From NCBI GenBank assembly GCA_030833925.1, contig JAURGE010000003.1, forward strand, positions 60,013 through 120,224: a stretch of DNA of 60,212 nucleotides, in the 5' to 3' direction. Below, piece by piece: positions 47,429-57,025 of the stretch (its first letter is position 1; every line of letters starts with the position of its first letter). Made by a program: the position numbers and the translations under genes. Below the pieces are notes generated by a model, which saw nothing but the letters and a program-made list of their open reading frames with translations, had not been told where the DNA came from and made no database searches. Source of the stretch: Alphaproteobacteria bacterium (GTDB taxonomy: Bacteria > Pseudomonadota > Alphaproteobacteria > Bin95).

Positions 47429-48000
47429 GTGGACTCCACTGGCGCAACTGCACCTATTTGAATCAGTTTTGTTTCCGCCATGTGGGCGGTTGCATCGATC
47501 GATGTTTCATCACTGCTGATGACTATGTCGGCTTCAGAATAGGATGGAAGGCGGGCGTTGAGGAGCCTCTCCAGCTCTGCACGTGGATCAGAGACGTATA
47601 ACATCGGTCTATTTGTTCTGCGCGAAACGCGCTGAAACAGCGTGTCTAGATCTGTATTGATCCAGATGCTGGTTGCGCTTTCTTTTGTCTTTCTTCGTGT
47701 TTCCATATCTACGAAAGCACCTCCACCCATAGCCAGCACGTGTGGAGGGTTTTCTAAAAGTCGAGAAATTACTTTGCGCTCACCATCTCGAAACCCGGCT
47801 TCACCCAATGAACTAAATATTTCTGGGATCGTGCACCCTGCAGCAAGTTCAATCTCTGTATCAGCATCTACAAATTTGGCACCCAGGCGTTGGGCTAGTT
47901 TTCGCCCGATAGTGCTTTTTCCAGCACCCATCATGCCTACAAGTACGACAGTTCGAAGAAGTCGGCATAATTTCTTTGGTTCAGAGTCTTGGGAGTGCAT
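47425..48000 (-). CDS. aroK: Shikimate kinase
   Basis: Shikimate kinase phosphorylates shikimate on the path to chorismate. From the ATG at 48000 the product has 191 residues. The P-loop is GMMGAGKSTIGRKLAQRLG, followed by DADTEIELAAGCTIPEIF with the shikimate-binding aspartate, VLAMGGGAFVD and WINTDLDTLFQRVSRRTNRPML. An in-frame ATG seven codons earlier (48021) is possible, but GAGG precedes the 48000 start. The gene heads aroK-aroB-corC. Confidence 0.94.
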   Translation of the reverse strand: MHSQDSEPKKLCRLLRTVVLVGMMGAGKSTIGRKLAQRLGAKFVDADTEIELAAGCTIPEIFSSLGEAGFRDGERKVISRLLENPPHVLAMGGGAFVDMETRRKTKESATSIWINTDLDTLFQRVSRRTNRPMLYVSDPRAELERLLNARLPSYSEADIVISSDETSIDATAHMAETKLIQIGAVAPVEST

Positions 48001-48122
48001 TTTGCCTCGACAACCCGTCATGGAATCGCCATGGTTCAGTTAGATTATACCAGAGAGCTGGAGTGTGATCATCTAAAGACCACACCATTGCCAAAACTGG
48101 CCCAGTGCTTAGGAGAAAAGTT

Positions 48123-48266
48123 GTGATTGTCCGGGTTTTGGGATTTTTGTTAGCATTGTTGGTCTTAGTGTCGATCGGCGGCGCGGTGTTCCTTGCCTAT
48201 TGGGATATTCCAGCTCCGACTTCAACGGTAGAGAAAGTGCTTCCGAATGAGCGCTTCCAAAACTAG
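48123..48266 (+). CDS. Small single-pass membrane protein upstream of the xerD cluster
   Basis: This 47-codon frame starts with GTG at 48123 after AGGAGAAAA and ends with TAG at 48266. It has one hydrophobic helix (LGFLLALLVLVSIGGAVFLA) followed by YWDIPAPTSTVEKVLPNERF, a polar tail with proline and acidic residues. A tail of this WDIP-P-EKV-P type recurs in small proteins before xerD in other alphaproteobacteria to my recollection. It overlaps the next gene by 20 bases. It is too short for most callers, but the ribosome-binding site, helix and overlap support it. Confidence 0.72.
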   Translation: MIVRVLGFLLALLVLVSIGGAVFLAYWDIPAPTSTVEKVLPNERFQN

Positions 48267-49866
48267 CTTTGTCGCAGCTTTAGCTGTTCTTTTAGCGTTT
48301 AGACCGGCAATTGCCCAGGGCGAAATAAACGCGAGCCAACTTGGCGGAGTTGTTGAAGTTGCTGCTGTGGGGGCTCTTGATCATACAGAAGCCAATCTCC
48401 CGTCGAGTCTATGGTCTGGTTCAGACCGAGCTGTGATTGCACAGTTGGTGGCGGAGTTGCCTGCTAGAATAGCCTCACCGGCACTCGCAGACCTTACTCG
48501 AAGAGCGTTGGCAGTGTCTGCCAAACCGCCAGCAGGAGAGCCTTTAGTCCCTAATTTTGCCCATGCTCGAGCAGAGGGCTTGCTGAAAATTGGGCAAACT
48601 GGACTGGCAGCACGCCTACTTGCGGGTTTGCCAAAAGCAGGACGAGACGAATCGAGTGAACTTCTTCTCATCAATGCGAGCCTTCTAAATCGTGATGTCG
48701 CAGGAGCTTGTGAAGTTGCAAGAGGTCGTATCGGGCGAGCTGAATCAGCTGAATTTGCGAAGGTAAATGCCTTTTGTGATGTGTTGTCTGGGGACATTAG
48801 TCGAGCGCATTTCAGTGCTGCTGTTGTAGCCGAACTAGCGCCCGATGATTCTGCTTATTTTGAACTTTTAGGGGTGTTGTTCCACGAAGGAACTAAGACA
48901 GGTCCAGCCATTGCCAATTTAGTTAATCCTTCGCCGCTGCACCGGACTATGCTTTCAACAGCAAGTTTATCGCCTGATATTTTGCCGGCTGGAGGGCTTC
49001 CAGATCCTAATGCGCCGGATGCGGTTGCCGTTGAAATGCTCTTGGCAACGGATCCAACAACTGCTTCAGGGTTGCGGCAGGAAGCCGGTAGGTACGCAAT
49101 CCAAGCAAATGCCATGGATTTTGAAGGCGCCCGTCAGCTTTTTATGATGGTAGGTGAGTCGGATACACCGTTTAATCTGGCAAATATTATTAGGATGCCC
49201 CCTGGGCCAGACCGCGTTGTTGCAATCGAGCGGCTCTTAACTTTAGGTCGTGATTCGGGAGCCGCTGCTACAACTGCCAAACTTATCTTGCCAATACTTA
49301 CCAACCTCTCTGTTGTCGAAACTGCGCCAGAAGTGGCTAGAGAAATTTCTCGAAGTCTCATTTTAGCTGCGGAGTTGGATGCGGCAGGACTTTGGCTAGA
49401 TCAATTGCAGAGTAATGCCTCCGTCCCTAATGCGCTTGATGAAGCAGTAAAACTTGAGCAAGTTATGGCCATTGCCTCCGGAAGAGATCTTAAGCCCTTT
49501 ACCGGTGAAGAAGCTTTGCGTTGGATTAGGGCGTCGGGCACCGACAACATTGCTGAAAAAGCATTTTTGCTCAGGAAGTTACGTCAATCGGTCGGTCTAG
49601 AAGAATCACCAGTCCTTGAAGCCGTCGGATTGGTAAAAGAAGTATCACACGTCCTACCTTCTAATGATATCATACCGCTGCAAACATCTGCCGCAGAGAA
49701 CCGTGTAGGCGAGACAATTCTGCGCGCTGTAAAACTAGTCAGCGCCGGAGATATCGCTGACCAACACTTACGACTTGCAGCGGCATCAAGGGCCCTATTC
49801 GATATTGGTCTTGCTGATGAAGCGAAACAGATAGCAGCTGAATCGGCCGTTATGGGCGGCTTGTAA
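48247..49866 (+). CDS. Exported protein of unknown function next to xerD
   Basis: The 539-residue protein has a signal peptide (KTSFVAALAVLLAFRPAIAQ). The rest is helix-rich and alanine/leucine-rich, with no catalytic motif I can name. The pattern (PNFAHARAEGLLKIGQTGLAARLL, DAAGLWLDQL seen in parts) suggests helical repeats like those of TPR/SEL1-type proteins, without a clear repeat consensus. It overlaps the small membrane gene before it, and the xerD GTG lies 3 bases after its stop, so the three are likely one transcript. The function is unknown. Confidence 0.82.
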   Translation: MSASKTSFVAALAVLLAFRPAIAQGEINASQLGGVVEVAAVGALDHTEANLPSSLWSGSDRAVIAQLVAELPARIASPALADLTRRALAVSAKPPAGEPLVPNFAHARAEGLLKIGQTGLAARLLAGLPKAGRDESSELLLINASLLNRDVAGACEVARGRIGRAESAEFAKVNAFCDVLSGDISRAHFSAAVVAELAPDDSAYFELLGVLFHEGTKTGPAIANLVNPSPLHRTMLSTASLSPDILPAGGLPDPNAPDAVAVEMLLATDPTTASGLRQEAGRYAIQANAMDFEGARQLFMMVGESDTPFNLANIIRMPPGPDRVVAIERLLTLGRDSGAAATTAKLILPILTNLSVVETAPEVAREISRSLILAAELDAAGLWLDQLQSNASVPNALDEAVKLEQVMAIASGRDLKPFTGEEALRWIRASGTDNIAEKAFLLRKLRQSVGLEESPVLEAVGLVKEVSHVLPSNDIIPLQTSAAENRVGETILRAVKLVSAGDIADQHLRLAAASRALFDIGLADEAKQIAAESAVMGGL

Positions 49867-49868
49867 GT

Positions 49869-50762
49869 GTGCCAGGGCATCTTGAGCATTTTATAGAAAT
49901 GCTGGTTGCAGAGCGCGCATCCGCCAAAAACACCGTAGAAGCTTATCGGCGTGATCTAGTCGCTGCGGCCCAATCGCTGCACCCTCAACCTTTAGATACT
50001 ATCAATTCAGATGGGCTGACTGATTATATTACGACTATTGCAGCAGATGGATTAAGCCCGCGGACTAGTGCGCGTCGATTGTCTGCACTGCGTCAGTATT
50101 TTGGCTTTCTGGTACAAGAAGGTGTGCGGGCCGACGACCCAACTACGACAATCGACAGGCCTAAGCTTGGGCGCTCCTTGCCCAAATATTTAACCGAATT
50201 AGAGGTGGAGGCCTTACTGACAGCCGCCAGGCGCCAGAAGGGAAAGCAAGGTCGGAGATTAACATTAATTGTCGAGTTGCTGTACGCAACTGGACTTCGG
50301 ATATCTGAGTTAACTTCACTGCCTGCCACAGCTTCTAAGGCTGAAGGTGCGTTAATTGTTGCTGGAAAGGGGGGGAAGGAGCGCATTGTGCCTCTTGGAG
50401 GACAGGCTGTTGCTGCCATGCGCGCTTATGAGCCAGATCGAAAATCATTTGGTTTATTAAAAGGTGAAAGTCCTTGGTTATTCCCCTCGCGCGGGAAGAA
50501 TGGGCACCTTACACGTCGCCGCGTTGGCCAAATGCTTGATGAATTGGCCGTCGAGGCGGGTCTTGAAATTGAAAAGGTCTCTCCACACGTGCTGCGACAC
50601 GCTTTCGCCACTCATCTTCTTCATCATGGCGCGGATTTAAGGATAGTACAGGAGCTTCTAGGTCATGCCGATCTCTCTACGACGGAGATCTATACCCATA
50701 TTCTCGATGAACGAATGAAGGCCCTCGTCTTAGAAAAACATCCCCTAGCTGGGGCCCTCTAG
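49869..50762 (+). CDS. xerD: Tyrosine recombinase XerD
   Basis: This site-specific recombinase (297 aa) resolves chromosome dimers at dif with XerC and FtsK. The catalytic set is complete: R144 (TGLRISEL), K167 (GKGGKER), H240 and R243 (SPHVLRHAFATHLL), H266 (LLGHADLS) and Y275 (TEIYTHI). The N-terminal SAM-like domain (MPGHLEHFIEMLVAERASAKNT region) precedes it. The start is GTG at 49869. The neighbourhood (aroK divergent) and lack of phage genes favour XerD over an integrase; distinguishing it from XerC needs an alignment. Confidence 0.94.
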   Translation: MPGHLEHFIEMLVAERASAKNTVEAYRRDLVAAAQSLHPQPLDTINSDGLTDYITTIAADGLSPRTSARRLSALRQYFGFLVQEGVRADDPTTTIDRPKLGRSLPKYLTELEVEALLTAARRQKGKQGRRLTLIVELLYATGLRISELTSLPATASKAEGALIVAGKGGKERIVPLGGQAVAAMRAYEPDRKSFGLLKGESPWLFPSRGKNGHLTRRRVGQMLDELAVEAGLEIEKVSPHVLRHAFATHLLHHGADLRIVQELLGHADLSTTEIYTHILDERMKALVLEKHPLAGAL

Positions 50763-50824
50763 CAAAAAGCTTCATTATCAATCAACTGTTTGATTAAGGG
50801 CGCCAGCGGTTTCACTTTTAAACG

Positions 50825-51691
50825 TTACGTCAGCAATTCTTGGGGGTTTTTAAAGGAGCTACGAAATCGATCGCGCAGTTTGGTAAGTGCCCGTTTTTCA
50901 AGCTGGCGGACGCGTTCTTTGCTTACGCCTAATTCTTCGCCAAGCGCTTCTAGTGTCAGGGTTTCTTCTTCAAGAAGACGAGCTCGAATAATACGGGCCT
51001 CTCTTACGGGCAGGTCTGAAAGAGCAATCTTCACCCACTTGGCGCGTATTTCATCGTCCTTGCTTTCAATTGTGTAGGCTTCTGGAGTGGGCCGGTCGTC
51101 TACAAGATAATCTTGCCAAGAAAGGTCAGTCTCCTCCGCCACAGGAGCATTTAATGATTGATCGGAAGCAGATAGCCGGGCAGACATCCCATGCACATCT
51201 CGCTCAGGAACCTTAAGTTCTGCTGCAATTGCCTTGCGACCCTCATCGTCGAGTAACTTCCCTGTGCGACCTTCGATCCTGGCGCGCAGGCGACGAAGAT
51301 TAAAGAAAAGAGATTTTTGCGATGATGTGGTGCCTGTTCGGACAATTGACCAATTTCTCAATATATAATCCTGCATGGCAGATCTCACCCACCAAGATGC
51401 ATAGGTCGAGAACCTAATATCCCTTTCTGGTTCAAAACGGTCTGCAGCTTGCATCAGGCCCACGTTTCCCTCTTGAATAAGGTCCGCGAGCGGCAGCCCA
51501 TAATTGCGAAATTTCACTGCCATTCCTGCAACTAAACGACCATAGGAAGTAATCAGCTCATGCAAGGCTGATTCATTTTCCTCATCTCGCCAAGCACGAG
51601 CAAGTGCCAACTCCCGCTCCCGAGTGAGCAGAGGTCTGCTCATCGACGACCGAACGATCCTCATCCCATTGTTTTGCGAAATGTGGGTCAC
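50825..51691 (-). CDS. rpoH: RNA polymerase sigma-32 factor
   Basis: RpoH directs transcription of heat-shock genes. The protein contains the region 2 blocks YGRLVAGMAVKFRNYGLPLADLIQEGN and ERDIRFSTYASWWVRSAMQDYILRNWS (in parts), the RpoH-box-like QKSLFFNLRRLRAR, and region 4 EALGEELGVSKERVRQLEKRALTKLR. The frame opens with GTG at 51733. I chose the GTG at 51691, which has GGAAGGAA about 8 bases upstream, giving 288 aa; an ATG at 51664 is also possible. The short N-terminus before region 1.2 is unusual, so the start is uncertain. Confidence 0.9.
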   Translation of the reverse strand: MTHISQNNGMRIVRSSMSRPLLTRERELALARAWRDEENESALHELITSYGRLVAGMAVKFRNYGLPLADLIQEGNVGLMQAADRFEPERDIRFSTYASWWVRSAMQDYILRNWSIVRTGTTSSQKSLFFNLRRLRARIEGRTGKLLDDEGRKAIAAELKVPERDVHGMSARLSASDQSLNAPVAEETDLSWQDYLVDDRPTPEAYTIESKDDEIRAKWVKIALSDLPVREARIIRARLLEEETLTLEALGEELGVSKERVRQLEKRALTKLRDRFRSSFKNPQELLT

Positions 51692-51778
51692 GATTACGTT
51701 CCTTCCACCGAGTGAGTGAGTAGCTTCTCTCACACAGGGATACGAGTTTTTCGTCTATGTGGATCACCCTGAACGATT

Positions 51779-51808
51779 TTTATAATTTTAATTGCTGCAC
51801 AACCTCAA
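51779..51808 (-). promoter_or_regulatory. Predicted promoter upstream of rpoH
   Basis: On the minus strand TTGAGG (51808-51803) and TATAAA (51784-51779) are 18 bases apart in the gap between carD and rpoH. The -35 overlaps the tail of the carD terminator. The match is moderate. Confidence 0.3.
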
Positions 51809-51834
51809 AAGCCGCCGGTTTGGGGCCGGCGGCT
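51807..51834 (-). terminator. Intrinsic terminator of carD
   Basis: AGCCGCCGG at 51810-51818 pairs perfectly with 51826-51834 around a 7-base loop. On the minus strand the 3' arm is followed by a T-run, just downstream of the carD stop. It separates carD from rpoH. Confidence 0.85.
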
Positions 51835-51864
51835 TCTAGGAGTGCACAAAATTTATTTGCGATT

Positions 51865-52368
51865 TTAGGCTGCTACTGATCGCAACTGAGCAACGATCTT
51901 TTCTTCGGCCGCTGCTTCATCAATTTTGTCAATTGCGGCGAGCTCTCGCGTTAGACGTTCTAGCGCGGACTGGTAAATTTGGCGCTCGCTGTAAGACTGA
52001 TCAGGTTGGTCGGCATTACGATGTAGATCGCGCACCACCTCTGCTATTGCCACTGGGTCTCCAGAATTTATTTTCGCTTCGTACTCCTGCGCACGTCTAC
52101 TCCACATCGCGCGACGAATACGTACCTTGCCGGTTAAAGTTTTCATTGCCGCTTGGATATCTTTTTTGGAGGAAAGACTGCGAAGTCCCGCAGACTCAAC
52201 TTTGGCAATAGGAATGCGCAGGGTCATCTTTTCTTTTTCAAATTCGACGACCAGTAACTCTAGCGTTTCGCCAGCTATTTCCTGAGTTTGTATGGCTTTT
52301 ATTTGACCAACGCCATGCGCAGGATAGACCACGTAATCACCAGTACTATGTTTAGCTGTCTTGTTCAT
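51865..52368 (-). CDS. carD: CarD-family transcriptional regulator
   Basis: CarD binds RNA polymerase and DNA at promoters and stabilises the open complex. From the ATG at 52368 the product has 167 aa. HSTGDYVVYPAHGVGQIKAIQ opens the Tudor-like RNAP-interacting domain; the second half (VRIRRAMWSRRAQEYEAKINSGDP, AEVVRDLHR) is the helical DNA-binding domain with the conserved tryptophan. The frame is open 12 codons upstream to a GTG, but the family start is near HSTGDYVVYP. In many alphaproteobacteria a ferredoxin gene lies next to carD; it is not here. Confidence 0.93.
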   Translation of the reverse strand: MNKTAKHSTGDYVVYPAHGVGQIKAIQTQEIAGETLELLVVEFEKEKMTLRIPIAKVESAGLRSLSSKKDIQAAMKTLTGKVRIRRAMWSRRAQEYEAKINSGDPVAIAEVVRDLHRNADQPDQSYSERQIYQSALERLTRELAAIDKIDEAAAEEKIVAQLRSVAA

Positions 52369-52909
52369 CAGAAACTTACAAACCCTAATATGGACAATCA
52401 TCACAACATCTGCACAAACGAGCTATGAGAACGACTTTGGTCGGGAATAAAACGTTAGCAAATGTCTGAAGCGCCGATGTCTACAACAAACATCAGTTAA
52501 AAAAAAGACAATTCTGAAAAAATTTTACGTCGTAAGTACTAATAAAACTAGAGCTTTGAAAAAAATTCAAAAAATCGAAAAAAATTGAAATATTTTCATT
52601 TTAATTTTGATTTTTATTTTAAAAATCCTTTTTTAAATTCGCGATTTTGTTTGAATTCTTCATAAACACCCCAATAATTTTCGCATACATATAACAATTA
52701 TGACTAATAATGTGCGTGATTTATTAGGGGTACAAACAACCCCAATAAATGCGTTGCAGTACAACAAAAAGGAGTTTGTGCTGCTATTAGAAATTTAATG
52801 CTGCGTTTACACGACCACCAAAGTTTGGAGGTATGCGTTAGCCATATAGAAGCGCCTACCATATATTTTTATGAAAAATTTAGTCTTGATCGGCAATGAC
52901 TTGCATCAA
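52369..52909. other. AT-rich intergenic region between carD and mtnA
   Basis: This is the longest gene-free stretch. The part around 52500-52700 is strikingly AT-rich with A and T tracts (phased runs of 4-7 A or T), which suggests intrinsic curvature or a strong upstream promoter element. A hairpin-like inverted repeat with one bulge (TTATTaGGGG and CCCCAATAA) spans about 52722-52750. A 32-codon frame at 52700-52798 has no good ribosome-binding site. I see no tRNA or known RNA. It should carry the carD promoter. Confidence 0.5.
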
Positions 52910-53995
52910 TCAAGCGGCGTCTTTTCGAATGCTAGCAAGACCCGTTGGGCTTGCATCAATTACGCCAACCTCGGTGATAAGTCCGGTGACGAGCCTGGCT
53001 GGTGTAACGTCGAACGCGTCATTCCTTGCAGGGCTTTTGGCGGGGGTCACAAGTACACTTTGGCGACTTCCATCACTACCCTGTCCCCAAACATGAGTGA
53101 CTTCAGTGGCTGCGCGTTGCTCAATTGGGATTTGCAACCCATCCTCTATTGTCCAGTCAATGGTGGGGGTGGGCAAAGCTACGTAGAAAGGAATACCGTT
53201 ATCCTTGGCGGCAACCGCCTTCAAATAAGTTCCGATTTTGTTGCATACATCGCCCGCTGCCGTTGTTCTGTCGGTGCCGACAATGCATAGGTCAACCAGG
53301 CCACGTTGCATCAGGTGTCCGCCTGCATTGTCAACAATCACATGATGGGGAACCCCGTGCGCACCCAGTTCCCATGCTGTTAGGGCAGCCCCTTGGTTGC
53401 GAGGTCGTGTTTCGTCCACCCATACATGGAGATCAATACCCGCTTCGATTGCCTTATAAATAGGGGCAAGCGCTGTTCCCCAGTCAACTGTGGCAATCCA
53501 TCCAGCGTTACAATGAGTAAGAATATTAATGGGGCCTTGGTCCTTTTTAGCCGCCACAATGGTCCGTATTACTTCAAGGCCATGATTTCCAATTGCTTCG
53601 TTAATTGCGATATCTTCGTTAGCAATCTTCGCCGCTTCAGTCATTGCGGCAGCAGGGCGTTCGGTGGCGGGAAGGTTGGCAAGAAGGCCCCGCATTCGCT
53701 CCAAAGCCCAGCGGAGATTGACTGCCGTGGGCCGAGTGGCAAGTAGGGCGTCAAAAGCATCAGCCAGATTCGTGTCGGAGGCATTTTCCCGCATTGCGAT
53801 TGCTAGGCCATAAGCTGCAGTAGCTCCAATAAGTGGGGCCCCTCGCACCTGCATCTCGCGTATTGCAAAAGTAGCCGCCGCTAGATCCTGCAGCTCTGTT
53901 ATCTTAACTTCATGAGGTAAAAAAGTTTGGTCAATTATCCAAATTCGGTCATTTTCTTGCCAGATTGACCGATAATTTTTGCCATCAATTTTCAT
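52910..53995 (-). CDS. mtnA: S-methyl-5-thioribose-1-phosphate isomerase
   Basis: MtnA converts 5-methylthioribose 1-phosphate to the ribulose form in methionine salvage. The 361-residue protein has [20 protein letters not shown], the catalytic cysteine in [19 protein letters not shown] (seen as HCNAGW), [16 protein letters not shown] and the aspartate motif [19 protein letters not shown]. It overlaps mtnP by four bases (ATGA), so the two are translationally coupled. Confidence 0.97.
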   Translation of the reverse strand: MKIDGKNYRSIWQENDRIWIIDQTFLPHEVKITELQDLAAATFAIREMQVRGAPLIGATAAYGLAIAMRENASDTNLADAFDALLATRPTAVNLRWALERMRGLLANLPATERPAAAMTEAAKIANEDIAINEAIGNHGLEVIRTIVAAKKDQGPINILTHCNAGWIATVDWGTALAPIYKAIEAGIDLHVWVDETRPRNQGAALTAWELGAHGVPHHVIVDNAGGHLMQRGLVDLCIVGTDRTTAAGDVCNKIGTYLKAVAAKDNGIPFYVALPTPTIDWTIEDGLQIPIEQRAATEVTHVWGQGSDGSRQSVLVTPAKSPARNDAFDVTPARLVTGLITEVGVIDASPTGLASIRKDAA

Positions 53996-54882
53996 CCGCC
54001 AAGTATCCGACCAGCAACCGCATCAAGCATAGCAACTAACTGTGGTTCACGTGCCTCCGGTGGCGTTACTATGGCAACATCAAGTGCAGTTTGGCAGCCA
54101 GCATGACAGCTTTCAGTGCGCTTTGCCAAAAGAGGCAAAACTTCCTTGACAATGGCGCGTGCCTTAGCTGCGTTCTCATGGAGAACCCTAATGACTGCAT
54201 CTACTGTGACATCGCCATGGCCTTCGTGCCAACAATCATAGTCTGTCACCATCGCAACAGTTGCGTAGCAAAGTTCGGCTTCACGTGCCAATTTGGCCTC
54301 GGGCATATTGGTCATTCCAATGACATCGCAGTCCCAAGATTGATAAAGCTTAGACTCAGCACGTGTGGAAAATTGCGGTCCTTCCATAGCTAGATAGGTC
54401 CCACCGCGGGTTGCGGTTACACCTGCTGCCACAGCTGCCAACTCAAGCGCGTCGCCAAGACGAGAACAAACCGGATCGCCAAGCGCGACATGAGCGACGC
54501 AGCCAGCTCCAAAGAAGCTTTTGTCCCTAGAAAAAGTACGATCAATAAATTGGTCCACAATTACGAAATGGCCTGGTGGGAATTCTTCCTTAAGAGAGCC
54601 AACGGCTGAAAGCGATAAAATTTCCGTTGCTCCAGCGCGCTTTAGGGCATCGATATTTGCGCGATAGTTGACGGCGCTTGGGGGTAGGTGATGTTTCCGA
54701 CCATGACGGGGCAAAAACAGTACTCGCTGTCCGTCTAGAACACCTTCCATAATGTCATCGGAAGGTTTTCCAAATGGTGACGATATGGTTCGCCAATGCC
54801 GCTCTTCCAGTCCATCAATATCATAAAGTCCACTGCCACCGAGGATACCTATAACGGGTGGCACACCTGGTACTTCTGTCAT
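53992..54882 (-). CDS. mtnP: S-methyl-5'-thioadenosine phosphorylase
   Basis: MtnP cleaves methylthioadenosine, the by-product of polyamine and homoserine-lactone synthesis, to adenine and MTR-1-P for MtnA. The 296-residue product has [38 protein letters not shown] (in parts FLPRHGRKH), [15 protein letters not shown] and [20 protein letters not shown], all diagnostic. mtnP precedes mtnA and overlaps it by four bases. The downstream steps of salvage are not in the window. Confidence 0.97.
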   Translation of the reverse strand: MTEVPGVPPVIGILGGSGLYDIDGLEERHWRTISSPFGKPSDDIMEGVLDGQRVLFLPRHGRKHHLPPSAVNYRANIDALKRAGATEILSLSAVGSLKEEFPPGHFVIVDQFIDRTFSRDKSFFGAGCVAHVALGDPVCSRLGDALELAAVAAGVTATRGGTYLAMEGPQFSTRAESKLYQSWDCDVIGMTNMPEAKLAREAELCYATVAMVTDYDCWHEGHGDVTVDAVIRVLHENAAKARAIVKEVLPLLAKRTESCHAGCQTALDVAIVTPPEAREPQLVAMLDAVAGRILGG

Positions 54883-54905
54883 TGGCTTGCCCTTGGTTAG
54901 AAAGT

Positions 54906-54937
54906 AAAAAGGCCGTCGCTATTGATTAGCGACGGCC
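54906..54937 (-). terminator. Intrinsic terminator of the bc1 operon
   Basis: A perfect 11-bp stem (GGCCGTCGCTA with TAGCGACGGCC, loop TTGAT) is followed on the minus strand by TTTTT. It lies between petC and mtnP and ends the petABC transcript. A second, shorter palindrome sits at about 54947-54961. Confidence 0.9.
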
Positions 54938-54965
54938 TGTACTACAGCGCTTGGAGCGCTTTGTA

Positions 54966-55778
54966 TCAGTGTACCTTTCGCCAAACTTCACGCTTCGCGA
55001 GGTACAATAACACAGTCAGTATTATCAAAAAGATCAGCACTTTTAGACCAGTTTGCTTGCGTTCCTCTAGTTTTGGCTCCGCCACGAACGCTAGGAAGTT
55101 ATTTATATCAACGGTCATTTGCTCAACAGTTGCAGGCGTTCCATCATTGTAAGTAACAGCGTCTGCCAACAAAGGTGGAGCCATACTTATTTGATAGCCA
55201 GGGAAGTATGCGTTGTAGTAGCGCCCTTCAGGAATATCGCAACCTGCTGGTGGGGTCATGTATCCTCCTAATATTTTAGGAACGTGAGCCTCTAAATCAG
55301 CACGGGCTTTAACGATGAGACTTAAGTCTGGAGGAATTGCACCACCATTAGCCGCTGCTGCAGCTTTCAGATTTGGATAAGGTTTTGGAAAGTGATCAGA
55401 GGGCAAAGCCTTCCGCGCAACTATCTCACCGTCATCGTTAGGGGCTGCTGGAACTTCGAACTCCTGCGCTACACCCTTAATTTCTTCTTCTGTTGCTCCC
55501 AGCGCAGCTAGATTGCGAAAAGCGAAAAGGTTCAGGGAATGACAAGAGGCACAAACACCCTTGTAGACTTCAAATCCACGGAGCGCTGAGTCATGGTCGT
55601 AGTGCCCAAAAATTCCTTGGAAAGACCACTTCCGTTCAGGAATGGCCGGCAGCTCCCTTGGGGTACAGGCAGATTCTTTCTGCGCTCCAGCAGCTACAGC
55701 AATGGTGCTAAAAGTCCCAGAGCACGCGAGGAGGATGATCCCAGCAAAAAGAGACGATGAGATAGATTTGAGATTCAT
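54966..55778 (-). CDS. petC: Cytochrome c1 (bc1 complex)
   Basis: This haem c subunit of the bc1 complex passes electrons from the Rieske protein to soluble cytochrome c. From the ATG at 55778 the product has 270 aa, with signal peptide LFAGIILLACSGTF. The haem site is CASCHS. The axial methionine is in the YFPGYQISMAPPL region, and the C-terminal membrane anchor is VLIFLIILTVLLYLAKREVW. An earlier TTG at 55796 overlaps petB, but GGAAGG precedes the 55778 start. Confidence 0.95.
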   Translation of the reverse strand: MNLKSISSSLFAGIILLACSGTFSTIAVAAGAQKESACTPRELPAIPERKWSFQGIFGHYDHDSALRGFEVYKGVCASCHSLNLFAFRNLAALGATEEEIKGVAQEFEVPAAPNDDGEIVARKALPSDHFPKPYPNLKAAAAANGGAIPPDLSLIVKARADLEAHVPKILGGYMTPPAGCDIPEGRYYNAYFPGYQISMAPPLLADAVTYNDGTPATVEQMTVDINNFLAFVAEPKLEERKQTGLKVLIFLIILTVLLYLAKREVWRKVH

Positions 55779-55792
55779 GGGTCTGCCTTCCA

Positions 55793-57013
55793 TCAAGCGT
55801 TTGAGCCGGACGGCGAAGGATTCGATATACTAAGAGGTAAATCTATCGGTCGCTCATAAAGGCTAAGTAGCGGCAGCAGAATGATGAAGTGAGCGAAGTA
55901 ATAAACCGTGCCAATTCGGGAGAGCACTACCCATATACCTTCCGCTGGGTTGGCGCCGCAAAAACCTAATAAAATGCAGTCTGCCAGTAGAACCCAAAAA
56001 AGCACGAAGTAAACGGGACGAAATTTTGCGGATCGAATAGGTGACCGGTCCAGCCATGGTAGCACAAATAGCACCGCTATTGCCGCAAACATTGCAATGA
56101 CTCCACCTAACTTGTCAGGTACGGCTCTGAGGATTGCGTAGAATGGAAGGAAATACCACTCAGGTACGATGTGAGCAGGCGTTACCAGTGGGTTTGCTTC
56201 AACGTAATTATCTGGATGACCCATATAGTTAGGTGCATACGATACTACTGCCATGAATATGGTCAGTAACAAACCCACACCGAATAAGTCTTTGACGGTG
56301 TAATAAGGGTGAAAGGGAAGAGTATCGCCTTTATTTTTGATATCTATACCTAAAGGATTGTTTGAGCCGTGCTGATGAAGAGCAGCGATATGTAAAATCA
56401 CAACGCCAGCAATCACAAACGGCAATAGAAAATGCAGTGAGAAGAAACGATTGAGGGTCGGGTTATCAACAGTGAAGCCACCCCAAAGCCACGTCACTAT
56501 ATTCTCGCCTATAAGTGGGATTGCCGAGAATAGATTGGTTATCACGGTCGCACCCCAGAAGCTCATTTGGCCCCACGGAAGCACATAGCCCATGAACGCT
56601 GTGGCCATCATTAATAGAAGAATGACGACTCCCAGAATCCATAGGAGTTCTCGTGGAGCCTTATACGAACCGTAATAAAGCCCGCGGAAAATATGGATGT
56701 AGACAACGATAAAGAAGAACGAAGCCCCATTCATGTGGATGTAACGAACAAGCCAACCATAGTCGACATCACGCATAATGCGCTCAACGGACGCAAAGGC
56801 ATAATCGACATGTGCAGTATAGTTCATCGATAGCACGATGCCCGAGACAATCATTACTACCAACATGAACCCGGCGAGGCTTCCAAAGTTCCACATATAG
56901 TTCAGATTTCGTGGCGTTGGATACTCATGCATCTCGTGATGGAGCATGGAAAATACCGGCAGGCGGTACTCTATCCAACGGACGATTGGGTTAGAAAATT
57001 CAGGCGAGCTCAT
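55793..57013 (-). CDS. petB: Cytochrome b (bc1 complex)
   Basis: This membrane core of the bc1 complex (406 aa) holds haems bL and bH and the two quinone sites. Family parts are [46 protein letters not shown] (seen as [12 protein letters not shown]), and the Qo motif [17 protein letters not shown]. Eight membrane segments are visible. It is 12 bases after the Rieske gene and its end abuts petC. Confidence 0.97.
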   Translation of the reverse strand: MSSPEFSNPIVRWIEYRLPVFSMLHHEMHEYPTPRNLNYMWNFGSLAGFMLVVMIVSGIVLSMNYTAHVDYAFASVERIMRDVDYGWLVRYIHMNGASFFFIVVYIHIFRGLYYGSYKAPRELLWILGVVILLLMMATAFMGYVLPWGQMSFWGATVITNLFSAIPLIGENIVTWLWGGFTVDNPTLNRFFSLHFLLPFVIAGVVILHIAALHQHGSNNPLGIDIKNKGDTLPFHPYYTVKDLFGVGLLLTIFMAVVSYAPNYMGHPDNYVEANPLVTPAHIVPEWYFLPFYAILRAVPDKLGGVIAMFAAIAVLFVLPWLDRSPIRSAKFRPVYFVLFWVLLADCILLGFCGANPAEGIWVVLSRIGTVYYFAHFIILLPLLSLYERPIDLPLSISNPSPSGSNA

Positions 57014-57025
57014 AGATTATACGCC

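Noticed and set aside
52700-52798. A 32-codon frame in the AT-rich gap
   Set aside because: No ribosome-binding site and no recognisable pattern; such short frames are expected by chance.
52871-53290. A 139-codon plus-strand frame opposite mtnA
   Set aside because: It is antisense to a clear enzyme gene, has no family features and no good start signal.
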